A stretch of DNA of 64,000 nucleotides from Phragmites australis. Lineage: Eukaryota; Streptophyta; Magnoliopsida; Poales; Poaceae. This document shows positions 45,327 through 57,244 of this stretch, one piece after another. Location of the stretch: positions 6,024,001 to 6,088,000 of the forward strand of contig NC_084935.1 of assembly GCF_958298935.1 (NCBI RefSeq), given 5' to 3'. The position numbers and the translations under genes were made by a program. The first letter of the stretch is position 1, and the number at the start of each line of letters is the position of its first letter. Below the pieces are notes generated by a model. It had not been told where the DNA came from. It searched no databases and worked only from the letters and a program-made list of their open reading frames with translations.

Positions 45327-46365
45327 CAGTGATAAAAAAATCGGCCCATTAGCTGATTAATCGTCCGATTAATCGGTGCTCGGTGGTGAACCGTGTAGAT
45401 TAGAATGAAAATCGGGTCATTAATCGGTAGAACGATTAATCGGGTTGTCAGACCGATTAATCGGGATCCTAAACGTTATCCTCTTGCGCTCGCGTTTCCC
45501 ATCCACCGTACTCTTGAGCCGACCATGCCTTTCCCCATCCTCCTCCTCCTATGCGCCCACCGTCACCCCACCTCCCCTCTCCAGGTTCGTTGCCGCCACC
45601 CCCTTCATGACACTACGGTCCGTTGCCGTCACCCCCTTCACGACACTACCGCCCCACCTCCCCACCGCTCCCTCACGACGCTGCCACCCCACCTCCCCAC
45701 CGCCCCCTCACGACGCCGCCTCCCACCGTCCGCCTCGGTGATTCCCCACACAACGCCACTGCCCCACCTGCCCACTGCCCCCCTCTAGGCCTGCGGCCAT
45801 CGCCGCCTCCCAACAACAGTGCCGTCGCCTAGCAGCATGCCGCCGCCCCTCCTTGGCTCCTCTCGCCCAGCAGTAGGCCGCCACCCCTTCTCGGCTCATG
45901 TCGCCAAGTATGGTAATGTTAGCTCCGTAGCAGTATTGCAATAGCATCGTGAGGAACTGAGCCTCCTTTTTGGCTGGGTGATGAACTGAAACTCCTTTTT
46001 GGCTTTTGAAAACAGGAAGAGGAAGCAATTAAGAATAACGGACACCAACAGTATTGCAAATGTTAGAGTCCTTAAGAGAAATTCAGATGACGTAGGATGG
46101 AAATTTGGATGCTTGATTGATACAAATAATTTACAAAGATTTATCACCTTCCAATCACATTTATCATCAAAACTACAACATCAAGCCATCAAAATAACAC
46201 TTTGTTGTCCTAGTTATTTCTTAGCATCTTATATATGTTTACATAAGTACTTTATACCAACCGATTAATTATCAATCGATTAATTCAGTTAATCCCTAAT
46301 TAATCGATTAATCTCTACTCTTCGACCGGCCCATCAGCTACCGATCAACAATTTTTTTAACATTG
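45327..46365. mobile_element. Non-autonomous hAT element, 1.04 kb
   Basis: Perfect 8-bp target duplication CCGTCCAG at 45319-45326 and 46366-46373. The inverted ends are CAGTGATAAAAAAATCGG and ATTTTTTTAACATTG. The subterminal regions carry many copies of GATTAATCG on both sides (five or more on the left, several on the right), typical of transposase-binding motifs. The interior includes a GC-rich block (45,540-45,830) with short CCACCTCCCCACCG-type tandem repeats, possibly captured host DNA. No transposase is encoded. Confidence 0.9.
45595..45770. repeat. GC-rich short tandem repeats inside the hAT element
   Basis: Imperfect units of about 33 bp, such as CGTTGCCGYCACCCCCTTCA and CCCCACCTCCCCACCG, are repeated in tandem. 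Open frames across it have Pro/His/Thr-rich repeat translations that do not look like real protein. Confidence 0.6.
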
Positions 46366-46373
46366 CCGTCCAG

Positions 46374-47117
46374 AACCTCCAATGTGCCTTTGTTGATCTA
46401 CTACTAATCATGGAATTATATTATATTATACAGGGCAAAAACATGGTTAAGTGATAAGCAATGTAGGGCCCGTTTTATTCCTGATTAATTTCGCCACATA
46501 TTATTACTTAAGGTTAGTCTTGCCATTTAAAAAAAATATTAACTAACTAATCTTAGACAAACTTTATTAAAATATTGTATCTATGATAAGTGAGTCATGA
46601 GACTAAAAAGTTAGGCTGTCTAGAATGGTAACAACAAATAAACATTGTCTAACAAAACTAAGATTGTATGAGCTTAGATGTGACAAATATAATTACAATC
46701 CAAACATGCTATACTTTTATTGCCTTCTTCAAAGCAAATTAAATTTATATATGCACCTAAACTTATGGAGTAGCAAAGTTATTCTAAGCTTTGTGAAATG
46801 GTTTTCTCGGTACGCCCCTGAAAACAGAGACGAAGCTATAGTATTCCACTTGAGTGCATGCACCAGGGAAAAATATAATCTCAGTTATTAGTAATTTAAT
46901 TTTATCCTTTATGTACTATATAGACTTAGATACTTTGAAGTGTGTATTGGGTTTTTAAGTTCTAGCTTCGCCTCAATTATTCTAAGCTTTGTGAAATGGA
47001 TTTCCCGGTACGTCGTTGAAAAGGAACAGGAGGCTAGTTTTTTTCCCTTTATTTTTTTGAGGGAGGTTGAATATCAGCAAGCTACGTTGACCACGTACAT
47101 GTATCGTACAACTGTCT
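46374..47117. repeat. Intergenic stretch with a 55-bp direct repeat
   Basis: TTATTCTAAGCTTTGTGAAATGG... occurs at about 46,778 and 46,977 with a few changes. No gene is seen. Confidence 0.55.
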
Positions 47118-47336
47118 TGTTTTTGCTAATAGTGGCAAAAATATGATTTTGTATAATATACGTGACCGTATTTACTGAAATAAACAACTATTTGATTTAG
47201 CACATGTATTCGGCGCACGGTGTGCCGAAAACGAATTTTCGGGTGTGCTAAATTCGTAAATACGGAAAATAGTTGTCCATTTCAGTAAATACGATCACGT
47301 ATATTATACAAAATCATATTTTTGCCGCTATTAGTC
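47118..47336. mobile_element. Short foldback element with near-perfect arms
   Basis: Arms of about 85 bp (about 47,120-47,205 and 47,250-47,336) are inverted copies with few mismatches: CTAATAGTGGCAAAAATATG against its complement at the right, and TATTTACTGAAAT internally. The loop is about 45 bp. This is a MITE-like hairpin. No target duplication could be assigned. Confidence 0.75.
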
Positions 47337-50319
47337 TATTACAGTAACCCAATACGACCTGCATTTGTTTCCAATCTCTTGTTTTGCTATTAGTTTGCAA
47401 ATATGGTTGGCTGTTACGGTCCATCTGACGTTGCACTCCGCTATAGTCGCCAACCGCATGGACCAACACTGTTGCCGTGACAAGGATATCACCATCACCA
47501 CCATCGCTGTTCCAATTTCCGACATTTCACCCTGTGCAGCAATAACACATCTAATCCAAAACCCGAATAAAAAAATCTAACCCAAATCCAAATCACCTAA
47601 CAAGTGTAAAATTACTTCCAGCCTTGAACCGATGGGAACCCGTGGGTGTGACCTAGACGTGGAGCGAGCGGTGGTGTAGCGCTAAGGTAGGTGGGGGTGG
47701 GTAGGAGAAGAAAATTTTACGAGACTCTTCACCGAAAAATTCATATAAAAACATAATCTATATTATTCTTTCATAATCTAACAGTTGATATGTGAAATTG
47801 AGAAAAAGAAAAAAAAGATACGTAATATATATAAGAGATGATCTTTATGTAATATCAAATCTTATAAATTTTTCTTCCGACGTTGACCGCTGGACGGCTA
47901 GACCCGCTTGTGTTTTCTAACAGACCACTCGTCCACTCCCTTTCTGAGTGACTGTGGGCGCCCGTGGGTGAAAAACTATCCTCATTCTGACCCGGCCTGC
48001 CTGCGGTCCATGGGGGTTCAGGGCGGGGAAAGCAGACGGGGGTGGGGTGGCGGGGCCGCGACAGGTCGCCCGATTGATTGGTGCCTGGCGGGATCCATCC
48101 ATGGATTGGTCTATTCGATTCAGATTTGATTCGTGTGCTATGGAAAGGGCGAGAGGAAGATGTCCGGAGGGTGTCAGGGGAATCGGGAAGAACTCGTGGC
48201 TTCCACGGCGCTGCCAGCGACCACACGGACGGACGCGCGAGCTGGCTCGCCGCTCGGCAAGCCATCGCCACGTACGCGAGACGGCGAGGCGAGGGTACCA
48301 AGGGCGATGGGATGATGATAGGGGAAATGATGAGAGTTTCATGGGCCGAAAAGGAGCATCGGTCGAATCGTTGCGTGCATGGTAGACCCATCGTGGCCAT
48401 CATGGTCTTGGCGGTCCGTTCTTCGTATCCTGCGGCTGCGAATGGAACTCCGGCGTCGTACCGTCACGAGCATGTATCCTGACGAGCTAGCTGACCCGCT
48501 GCGTGCCAGCAGCTCAAAATGCTACGCGTCTGTGCGTGCCCACCTGACTCCTCGACATGCTTCTCGGAACCAAACAAAATGTAATGGCGCAGCATTGCGT
48601 AGTAGTGTACTCTGTCCTGTACTGACTGCACTGCACTGCACAGAGCTTGGCGATTGCCGGACCAAACAAGGGCCTGTGACTGTGAGCATGAGCTATGGAC
48701 TTAGGGTTCGGTCTGTACCATGTTCAAGGAAATTAGGCCCGGCTTACTCTGTTTTTGTTGCATCTGGAGAACACACACACGCGTAAAATGGACCAAGCAC
48801 GTTTTGTCGTGCCGATACAGGCATGTCTAGCTTCTTGTCACCGATCGACCACCGACGGAGCCAGGAGTACATGGCAGCAGTAACTATGCAGGGCCAAATT
48901 AAACTACCGACAACATAGCGTCACGGGCTCACGGCACTTCACCGCCCTGCATGTCTAGTGTAATAGTTTTTCTTACTATTCAGTTCAGGAAAACAGGCCT
49001 TGTCAGATCATTCATTATGTATTGCTTAGGATAGTTATCGACAGTTAAAATTGTAATATAAAAGTTAGATATACCAGTAGTTTGAAAAACCATGTAGTTT
49101 TATGAAAAGCTTTCTGTATTAAGTTTCTGTCACATCCTTCGCAGTGATGGCTGTCCCGAAGCCACGCATGTTGTGAGGATTGCACGCATTCTTTTCTTTT
49201 TCATTGAAAAAAAGTTCCGTTTTTTTCAACGCTTGATGCATATGCGTCTGATTGGTTAACTGATTCGATAGATACGTATAATTTTATAAAAAAATATGTT
49301 AGATTATTTATATATACTGTTTTGATTTGATCTAATGAATATAAGTTCCTGTATCCATTTATACAATCGAATATATTTATCGATATTACAAAATTATATT
49401 CATACTATCAATTAATCAAAATCTCAACTTTTACGCTCGCTACATCATTTCAGCTCATAGTTAAATCTTGGAATAAAATGAAAACGTAAAAAACCCTATA
49501 AATATAAATCATCGATAATATAGTCTTAGTACTAAACTGTCGCTCATTTTTAACGAAAAATTACACAACTACCATCATACTTATATTTTCTCATTCGCTT
49601 TCCTGCACACATTGAACCAACCAAAAGACAACCCCATTAATTTGTTGCTAATAACATGCATAATCAAATATTTAATTAAGCATCCTCCAGTTAAATCAAT
49701 ATATATACATATATCCTATCATGTTATATTTATTATCAGATAATTATTATCGACATTTGAGATTTAGCCCCCCTATTATCCATTCTGACTCCGCCCCCTG
49801 CCGTTAGCTCTTGTTGCTTCCCTCGAGCCCGGCGGACTACGGAAGTTGGCGCCGGCGGAAATCGAATCTTGGCGGCAGACCCCTGCAAACTCCGACCTGC
49901 CTGCTCCCCCACAGATGAGCCCATCCCCACCTTCTCTAGCAACCAACGAGCCCGTCCCCATCTACTCCGGCCATGGCCATCGTCGAGCTAGTTACTGCGA
50001 AATCAACTTGCACTGTCCCCCAAGTCGAGATATAATCGAATGAGAAATTGAGCTGCACCACCCTCAAATCGAATTTCTGACCTCTCGTCGTCGCTGCGAA
50101 ATCAAGCTGCCCAACCCCAAATCGAGCTCCCAGCCAAATTGAGACCGAATCCAGCGGCAGTACAGCTTCAAATTGCTTGTTTCGTTTGTACGCGGCTTGA
50201 TTTCTTCATCCGCGGCTTCGCTTGTTCATTTGCACGTGGATTAATTTTCAGGTCCGGTGTGGCAGAGCTTTACGGATTTTTGGAGGTAGATATCTCCGGT
50301 TCAAAAAAATTATGAAACT
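47337..50319. other. Intergenic stretch
   Basis: A GC-rich island (47,880-48,480) has open frames on both strands without a recognisable domain. The rest is AT-rich and nothing else is supported. Confidence 0.4.
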
Positions 50320-50324
50320 AGAGC

Positions 50325-50713
50325 TGTTAGGAAATTAAGCCACGAGTGGAAGCAACAAATAGATCTACCGAGATGATATACACGATCATAGACGACATCA
50401 GAGACACGATATTTGTTAACGAAGTTCAGCCGAAGCCTACATCTTCGGTACATGACTACGGACGCTCCTCCCCAACTAGCAACACCGGCCACTTCCCGAG
50501 GTTCCCGCAGACTTGCTGCTCCCTGCGAACCTGTCGCTATGCCGTCATGGTTACAAACAGCAATCCTGCTCTCATATTTATAAGGAGGTCTGGAGACAGA
50601 AGTCCTACTAAGATTTCACTATAGTCCTATTAGGATTCCACCATGTATCGCTAATACAATTCTAAGTCCTATACGTAACCAACTCCGTACAATTATTCGA
50701 CACATATCCAACA
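50325..50713 (+). repeat. LTR, 389 bp, with TG...CA ends
   Basis: It contains a TATTTATAAGGAGG promoter-like stretch near 50,577. It matches the fragment at 51214-51304 over its last 90 bp. Confidence 0.8.
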
Positions 50714-51304
50714 AACTCCATCTTGGTGAATAATTTACCATTTTGAAGCCGTCATGCGTGAACCTCCATATACACCGGACTTGAGTTGTCGCCTTTACCG
50801 CTCAACGAGGCTACAAGATGAGTTTTACTCAGACTTACCGCCTTCCAGACACTCTGCTATCCCTGCAACATCAGACTACATGACTCCACCTGCAACTGAG
50901 CACATTTATCTTCTATCAACAAAATCTCTTTGAGCGAAATTAGATTCCTCTTTAGCCTTGACACATGCCTGACTCCCCGAAGCACATAACTTTATTATAT
51001 ATCTTGATTTTGATAGCACCTACTCCAACAGCACGGTAGCCCGCGTCATCACATAAGTAGATACAACTAGAATCACCAAATTTTATGAAGAAAACTGCTC
51101 TCTGATGGGCGTCACATGGAAAAATCAACTGAATCTGACATCCATACTCTCAATTGACTGTTTCTTGATACTGAGAACTTCACTGTTACTTTCTAAAATT
51201 GACACATTAGCATAGTCCTATTAGGATTTCACCATATATCGTTAATACAACTTTAAATTCTATACGTAACCAACTCCGTACAATTATTCGACACATATCC
51301 AACT
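50325..51304 (+). mobile_element. Deleted LTR retrotransposon
   Basis: A complete 5' LTR (50325-50713) starts TGTTAGGAAATTAAGCC and ends ATATCCAACA. A 0.5-kb non-coding internal piece follows, then the last 90 bp of a 3' LTR (51214-51304, TAGTCCTATTAGGATTTCAC to ATATCCAACT). The 5-bp target duplication AGAGC is at 50320-50324 and 51305-51309. No gag or pol is left, so the superfamily cannot be told from coding sequence. Confidence 0.82.
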
Positions 51305-51922
51305 AGAGCTACAGGTGAGTGTTTGGATGAGATATCTTGTCTCTATTTTGGAATATAAATAGAGGTTTAAATCACTTTATATTACTCTATAATCTTCAGA
51401 TTTGAAACGGAGCTGAGAGCTAAAGTTCTGCTAAACAAAACATCATATGTAGCTACTGTCTAACACCACGGACGGCCTTGCAGTTTGGGAGGAGGGAGGA
51501 ACATGAAGAAGAAGAAAATGGAAGCAGCTTCGATCGTTTTGGCCAGAATAAACGTATCGTTTTCACACACCGTAAGAGAGACTGCAGGGTCACCTCTATC
51601 TACCGATCAACGCCCGGCTCTTACATATTTCAGCGCGCGTGGCGTTTCTTTTATGGTTCCCATGTTTCAAAGGAACTGGTCGCTGAACGGTGCATTTGAG
51701 GTGAATCAAATCTTGCTGGGCGAGTCGCGCAAAGGATCATGCCAGGGCTAGGAACGGCGCGCGCCAGTTCTGACGGTTGAACGGCACCGCGGCTTGCAGT
51801 CGCCAGCCGCCACATTTTCCTGCCCGTACGTAGGTAGGGCTTAATCAATTTTCTTCTCTGGAATCGTCCGTCGCCATCTGTTTTTCGCTAGCTATTACGT
51901 GAACGTGGTTTATGAGTGTTTA
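51305..51922. other. Intergenic stretch
   Basis: No supported gene; overlapping open frames near 51,480-51,750 lack any recognisable domain. Confidence 0.4.
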
Positions 51923-52170
51923 GGTCCTGTTTGGTTAGATTTTTTTGACTTTTTATCAGAAGTTAGAAGTGTAATCAAATACTTGGTTGAGAAGCTAGTT
52001 TTTAAAAAGCTGAAATGCGGGTTTATAATGAAATGAATTAAAAGCCAAGAACCTGATTGAATTTTTTTTCTTCTGATTTTTAACGTACTGAGAACTTAAA
52101 AATTTATTATAAAAATCAATAACAAATAACCATCAACCATCCGCTAAAAACTCCTCAACCAAACACAGCC
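51923..52170. mobile_element. Tourist-like MITE
   Basis: The inverted ends are GGTCCTGTTTGGTTAGATTT and CAACCAAACACAGCC. The interior contains TCAGAAG-type motifs related to the element at 32168-32468. The flanks are TTA and TAA, so the duplication is imperfect. Confidence 0.6.
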
Positions 52171-53132
52171 TAAGTGTGTCTGTGTTTTGTACTCGGGTTT
52201 AAAAAAATCGGTCACGCTTCCCGCTTGGCTGCACAAGCCGACACGCGTTTCTTCCGGCCACCGCTTGGTACGGCGCGAGAGCTCACTGCTCAGTGGCCGG
52301 ACGGCGGCGGCGCCGCGCGGGAGGCTGGGCCGCGAGATGTGATTGAGATGGGCCAGCCCACGGAATCTCTACTGCCCGGGGTGCGATCGGTGAGCGGGAA
52401 ACTCTCGGGCCTGAGAGCTCAGCCCACGGAGTACTGGGCTCTGTGTTGCTGAGCACGTGTGGTCCGAAACGAAGCCCATACATGCCTCAGCTTCACTTCA
52501 GGTCGGGCACCTCGCGGCCTCGCCTGACTTTGACCAAAACATGCGGATCGCGTACCCAGAAACGGAGAGGTCCTTTTTCTCTTCTTTCGGATCTCTTTCC
52601 GAAGTAGCAAAAAGGAAATGGCCAGGTTTGAGTAAAGGAAATGTAACTTCGCATGTTCTTGTACTACACCCTATCTCGACCATCTATCTTCTCTCACTTA
52701 ATACTTATTAATATGAATCTTATCACAAATGAACATCTTGAGCCATGCGCCCACATGCCCTAGTGAAAATTTCATATTCCTGAAGTAACTAGCTAGTTAC
52801 ACCATTTTAATCAAGTCACACTGCATGCTATTATGCTATGTATGCTTCACCATACCAAATATCCAAGCCCCACTTGCAAAACAATGATTAACACTGCACC
52901 AAGGCGCCGAACCAGCGTCATTTCAATGGCTAAACACTACACAAACAACAAAAAAAGCTCCCAAAGCTCTTTGTATTACCTAACAAAGAATAGCACCGAA
53001 CAAATCAATGGAGGGCACCGATACAGGGACCACTCTTTCACACTAGATGTGTACACGCCAATTTACAGAATATATCGACAGGGCAGGAGTTTTTTTTTTG
53101 GCAGCAAACTGACTTCCTAGGATGTTGCTTTC
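52171..53132. other. Intergenic and 3' flank
   Basis: GC-rich at 52,230-52,520 with several GCCCA/GGGCC motifs; no gene is recognised. The 3' UTR of the minus-strand gene probably lies in the right part. Confidence 0.4.
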
Positions 53133-56100
53133 TCAATCTTGCTCTGCTATGTAGTTGGGTAGCCCACCCTGGCAAAGGTACTCGTCACAATGTGACGCCG
53201 ATCCCCAGCCCCTCCGCAGCCGGAAGATGTCCTCCGTAAAGGTGGAGTCTGGTGATCCTATGAAAACGTTCGACAAGGCGCAAATCGTCTTGTCAAGCAT
53301 GGCCTCGACCTGAAAAGGTGTTGCAAGCAGGTAGCAGTTTAGTAAAACTGTCGCCCTCGATGTGAGAACCAAAAGAAGGAAAAATCGGATGCGGACTCAT
53401 GTGTACCTGATTATCTCCGCCCATGTGGTTTCTGTATAACAAGGCATCCCATTTCTCTGAACTGTGGTGCTCTGGCCTCCTCACTAGAGGGACTTGCCTG
53501 TCATTGAATACAACCAAGGATTGTAGAAGATTTGTCTCGCTCTCAGCAGCATCAGTAGATAAATATATCACTGGGGCATTAGCCTTCTGAATGATTCGCA
53601 GAATGCATTCTGCTGCCTGAGGGATGGGGAAAAAGCAGCTCTCTTTCTTTACATTACTGCAGGAAGATCAAGAGAATATTAGTCAATGTACCACAATAAC
53701 AGTTTCCGCGGGGTCAACTGATAATCATGCACAAACCACAGAGACTTGAGCTAGCATACTAACATACAACTTCACCAGAGTATGTGCTAAATGTCATGTC
53801 CAACCAAGTTATATCCAAATATCAACAAGATTTGTTCGTAGTTACGATGTACCAGGTACTAGTTTCAAACACTCGTAAACATTAACACAGTATACAGGCA
53901 GCTAATTATAGCACAAAACTGAAGTGTCTAATAACCATGCCACCACAAGCAACAGCAAAGAACATAATGGATGGGAAATCTTTAAGGCATAGATCATAGA
54001 TCTGTATATCTAACAAAGGATGGAAAAAGTCACAGTGTATTCAATTCACAGCACTCAACCTGATTGAATAATCCAAAAGAACTAGAAATAAGAATTTGCA
54101 TAACTTTTGTCAAAAGAAACTTTAACTGAGTTAATCTCAGCCTTTACTTCCCTGGTTTAGTTAAGAGATAATGAAACTATGAGCCAAAGAAGATGGCCTG
54201 ATTCAGTGACCAGTACGGAATGAGATTGACCAGCTTGTTGCAAGGGCAGTTAAAATTTCAGATATGAAATAATTTGTAGTGCCACCAGAAACTGTTGAAA
54301 AGAAGAAATCTAAACATATCGATATATCCAGCAATGCATGACTGCTATTGAAATTCATCTCTTCGTGAGTCACTGTAAGGAGTTGACTAGTGCCTACTGC
54401 TCTAGTCAAAATTTATTATTGATATATTATTTTGATAAATATCTATGCCATACATCATATACTGCTCAAGAACGTGAGGAAACAAAGTGCAGCTACCAGT
54501 TCAAAATTGGGCAGTAATTTTAAAGAGTTTTTCTTTTGTAGTCAAGGGTGATATGGGATAATTTAAAACCTAAGCAGAGATGGTTGTGATCTTTGCCCAC
54601 ACCTCGTGACAAGCTAAGAGTAACTAATGGACGCTTCCATAATGTTAGTAGGGTATTGAAACATTGTTATAAATTATTGAATATAGCACTGCTCTGTTGT
54701 CAGTCACAGCCCGTAAGCAGCAAGATAAGTTGGTTGAAAATGTTCAATCACAACATGACTGTTTAAATTTTGCAAGCACAAAAATGCCGAGACTAGTTCA
54801 GGTATCATGGCAATAGGCATATTCCAAGAGTCAAACTGTTACAAAGAAAAAAAAAATCAATATTGATGTAAGAAGTATGCCTTACAACTTCTCAACAACT
54901 GAAACATTCTGTAGAATCATCCAAGAAAACAAAGCCAACTTACAAGGCTAACAAGGACAGTATTTCAATACAGTAGTTAATGCTGGAACATATACCATAA
55001 CTCAACATCACAGAGAAAACTATAAAAGTATTCTATAGGAGTATACTACTCCATACAACAGAAAATGTTAATTTATTATTAAGCAGGCACTTCATTAAAT
55101 AGCTAAATTACTAAGCACAAAATGGCCCTTGTCATTTTGATTTACTGTACAGATGTCAGAAGTTGACTTGCAGTATAATATTTTACCTAGATCTAAATGA
55201 AGCATCTAAAACCAAGTCCAACCATTCTTGGTCAAAACATGCCTGGTTTGGTATGTGACTTAAGGGGACAAAAAAATGTACTGTCCAAAGCAAGAGCAAT
55301 CATAGAATAACTAAAAGAGGATATGGTATTGCCTACCCTAAGAACTCCCAGGATGTAAAAAAGGATAAAGCCAGCTACTACTAAAGCCTACCAAACATAA
55401 CCTCATAAAACTAAATGCAGCCATTCCAACATGTTTGTTCACAAATTTCACAAACATATAATAATGTTTAAAAGATCAAAAGATGGAGGTAATTGAGTGA
55501 ACAAGAAGAAGGGTATCTTACCAGAACTTAAGGAATCCATGTCTTCGAAAATGCAAAGCAATATAGTTTCCTCCCAAGAAAGTCTGGACAAAGCGCTGAG
55601 CACTGAGCATTATGAGCCTGCTTGGCTGGATCAAAGTCTTGCATTTGTGGGCTAACGGACCACCAGGCTGATTGACCCACTCATCCTCGACAACAGCATA
55701 GAACATGTCACCAATGGCAAGGACCTCGGCATCTGTTGAAAACTTTGGCATAATATCCCCCACATATTTCTTCTTTGGCTCCTTCAGCTTTGCATCCTCT
55801 GGCCAAGCTGCCTCAATCTTGCCCAGCGAAATCCCCAATCCCTTCAACCTCTTAATATGCTCCTCATCAAGAAAACACGGTGGCGATGCGGCGTAACATA
55901 TGAACTGATCAATGCTCACTTTCTTCCTCTTCTCTGCAAACTCCTCATAGGAGATTACAACCTTCCTCCCAACGCAATCATTAACGTGGTTGATATCAAG
56001 CACTCGATCGTACTGGTAATCCACCTTCTGGCTGGGCACCACCAAGATCCGGCCCAGAAGCGCCGCCATGAACATGTGTTTCTCCAAGCAAATCAAGTGG

Positions 56101-56744
56101 TTCGACATTTGCCCAGAGAGGCAGATGGCTAACAGGAATCGGTCTTTCTTGGGGTTCCACTCAATCGTCCGCCGGTTGGCCGGCAATTCCCTCCTCCTGC
56201 ACCCGGCAACAGGAAGATCGAGATCCAGGCCGTCCTCCGTCGCATTGCCGGTGCCAGAGCGGTGCGCGGAGAGGAGCGCCGCCTGGATCTCGCGGTTGAT
56301 CTTGATCTGGCTCTGAAGCGCGGACTGGAGATCGGTGAGCGAGACGGGGGTGGAGGCGGAGCCATTGGTGGCGGCACTGCCGTTGAAGAGGCTGAGGAGG
56401 CCGGAGAGCTGGGAGCGGAGGAGGTAGAGGGCGTGCAGCTCGGCCTCGCGCATGCGGGAGGCGGCGGGGTCAGCGGCGGGTGCGGCGGAGGGGAGGCGGA
56501 TGGAGTCCGGGAGGCGGAGGGAGGAGGCACCGCCAAGTGAGACAAAGAGGATGAGGAAGAGGAGTGGGAGGGTGACGAAGAGGAGGAGGTAACGGCGGGA
56601 CCAGAGGGCGCGGGCGAGGGAGGCGGCGGAGGAGGGGAGCGCGTGGGGAAGGGCGGAGACGCCGAAGGAGGAGGGGGGCTTGGTGTGGTTCTGGGGGACG
56701 AGGGTCTCTAGGTCGTCGTCCTCGTCGGAGGGGTCGCGGTCCAT
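53133..56744 (-). CDS. O-fucosyltransferase family protein, type II membrane
   Basis: Three coding exons join in frame: 55522-56744, 53407-53656 and 53133-53309, giving 549 aa and ending TGA. The first intron is long (about 1.87 kb). The N-terminus is acidic and cytosolic (Asp/Glu-rich, residues 6-13), followed by a single membrane segment (about residues 52-70, Leu/Phe/Val-rich) and a lumenal stem, as in Golgi glycosyltransferases. Catalytic-domain signatures resemble plant O-FucT (GDP-fucose protein O-fucosyltransferase, formerly DUF246): Ser-Gly-Gln-Met-Ser-Asn-His, Gly-Asn-Tyr-Ile-Ala-Leu-His-Phe-Arg-Arg-His-Gly, Tyr-Leu-Ser-Thr-Asp-Ala-Ala-Glu-Ser-Glu and Phe-Ile-Gly-Ser-Pro-Asp-Ser-Thr-Phe-Thr. 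Acceptor substrate is unknown. The start ATG at 56744 is the first in frame. Confidence 0.9.
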
Positions 56745-56999
56745 GGTGTCGGAGGGGAATGTCGGTGCGGGAGTGAGGAGCGCGGGAGGGGTGGAGTGTG
56801 TGTGGGGGGCGGATGATGGCGCCTATCCAACGGAACGGTAGTTGCTAGTGGAGTAGTTGCTACTTAAAGCATACCGTACCATCATTATTGTTTAATCAGA
56901 AAACCAATTTCACCTCGAGGCATCTAACTACAAAAGTTACAGAGCTAATAACTAGAATGAGTGCGCCGGCGTTGGCGCGACGGGAAGGAGTTCCATTAA
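56745..56999 (-). promoter_or_regulatory. Putative promoter/leader of the O-fucosyltransferase gene
   Basis: A GC-rich CT/CACA-rich leader sits immediately upstream of the ATG, then turns AT-rich beyond 56,840. No defined TATA box was assigned. Confidence 0.35.
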
Positions 57000-57241
57000 G
57001 ATTATCTCTAACTATATTTTTTTTGTTTTATTTTTTTTCTATTTTTTTTCTTATTTCTAATAACTTTTTTTCGAAGTGATTCGTGAAGAAAAAGAAAAGA
57101 GAATACCGTCCTAAAGTGAACGATCTTAGAAATTCTTTCATGAACAAGAATCATAAAAAAAAACCGTTGAAACGCTGAAGAGATCAAAAATCTCTTCGTA
57201 AAGAGAATTTAGTCCCTAACAGGAATTCTTTGGAGATGGTC
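57000..57241. mobile_element. Harbinger-like MITE
   Basis: TSD TAA at 56997-56999 and 57242-57244. The inverted ends are GATTATCTCTAAC and GGAGATGGTC. The interior is AT-rich. Confidence 0.65.
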
Positions 57242-57244
57242 TAA

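Noticed and set aside
47855..48786. 182-aa minus-strand frame and its plus-strand overlaps
   Set aside because: Pro/Ser/Arg-rich translation without domain or start-context support; both strands open.
56262..56540. Gly/Glu-rich plus-strand frame
   Set aside because: Antisense shadow of the first exon of the O-fucosyltransferase gene.
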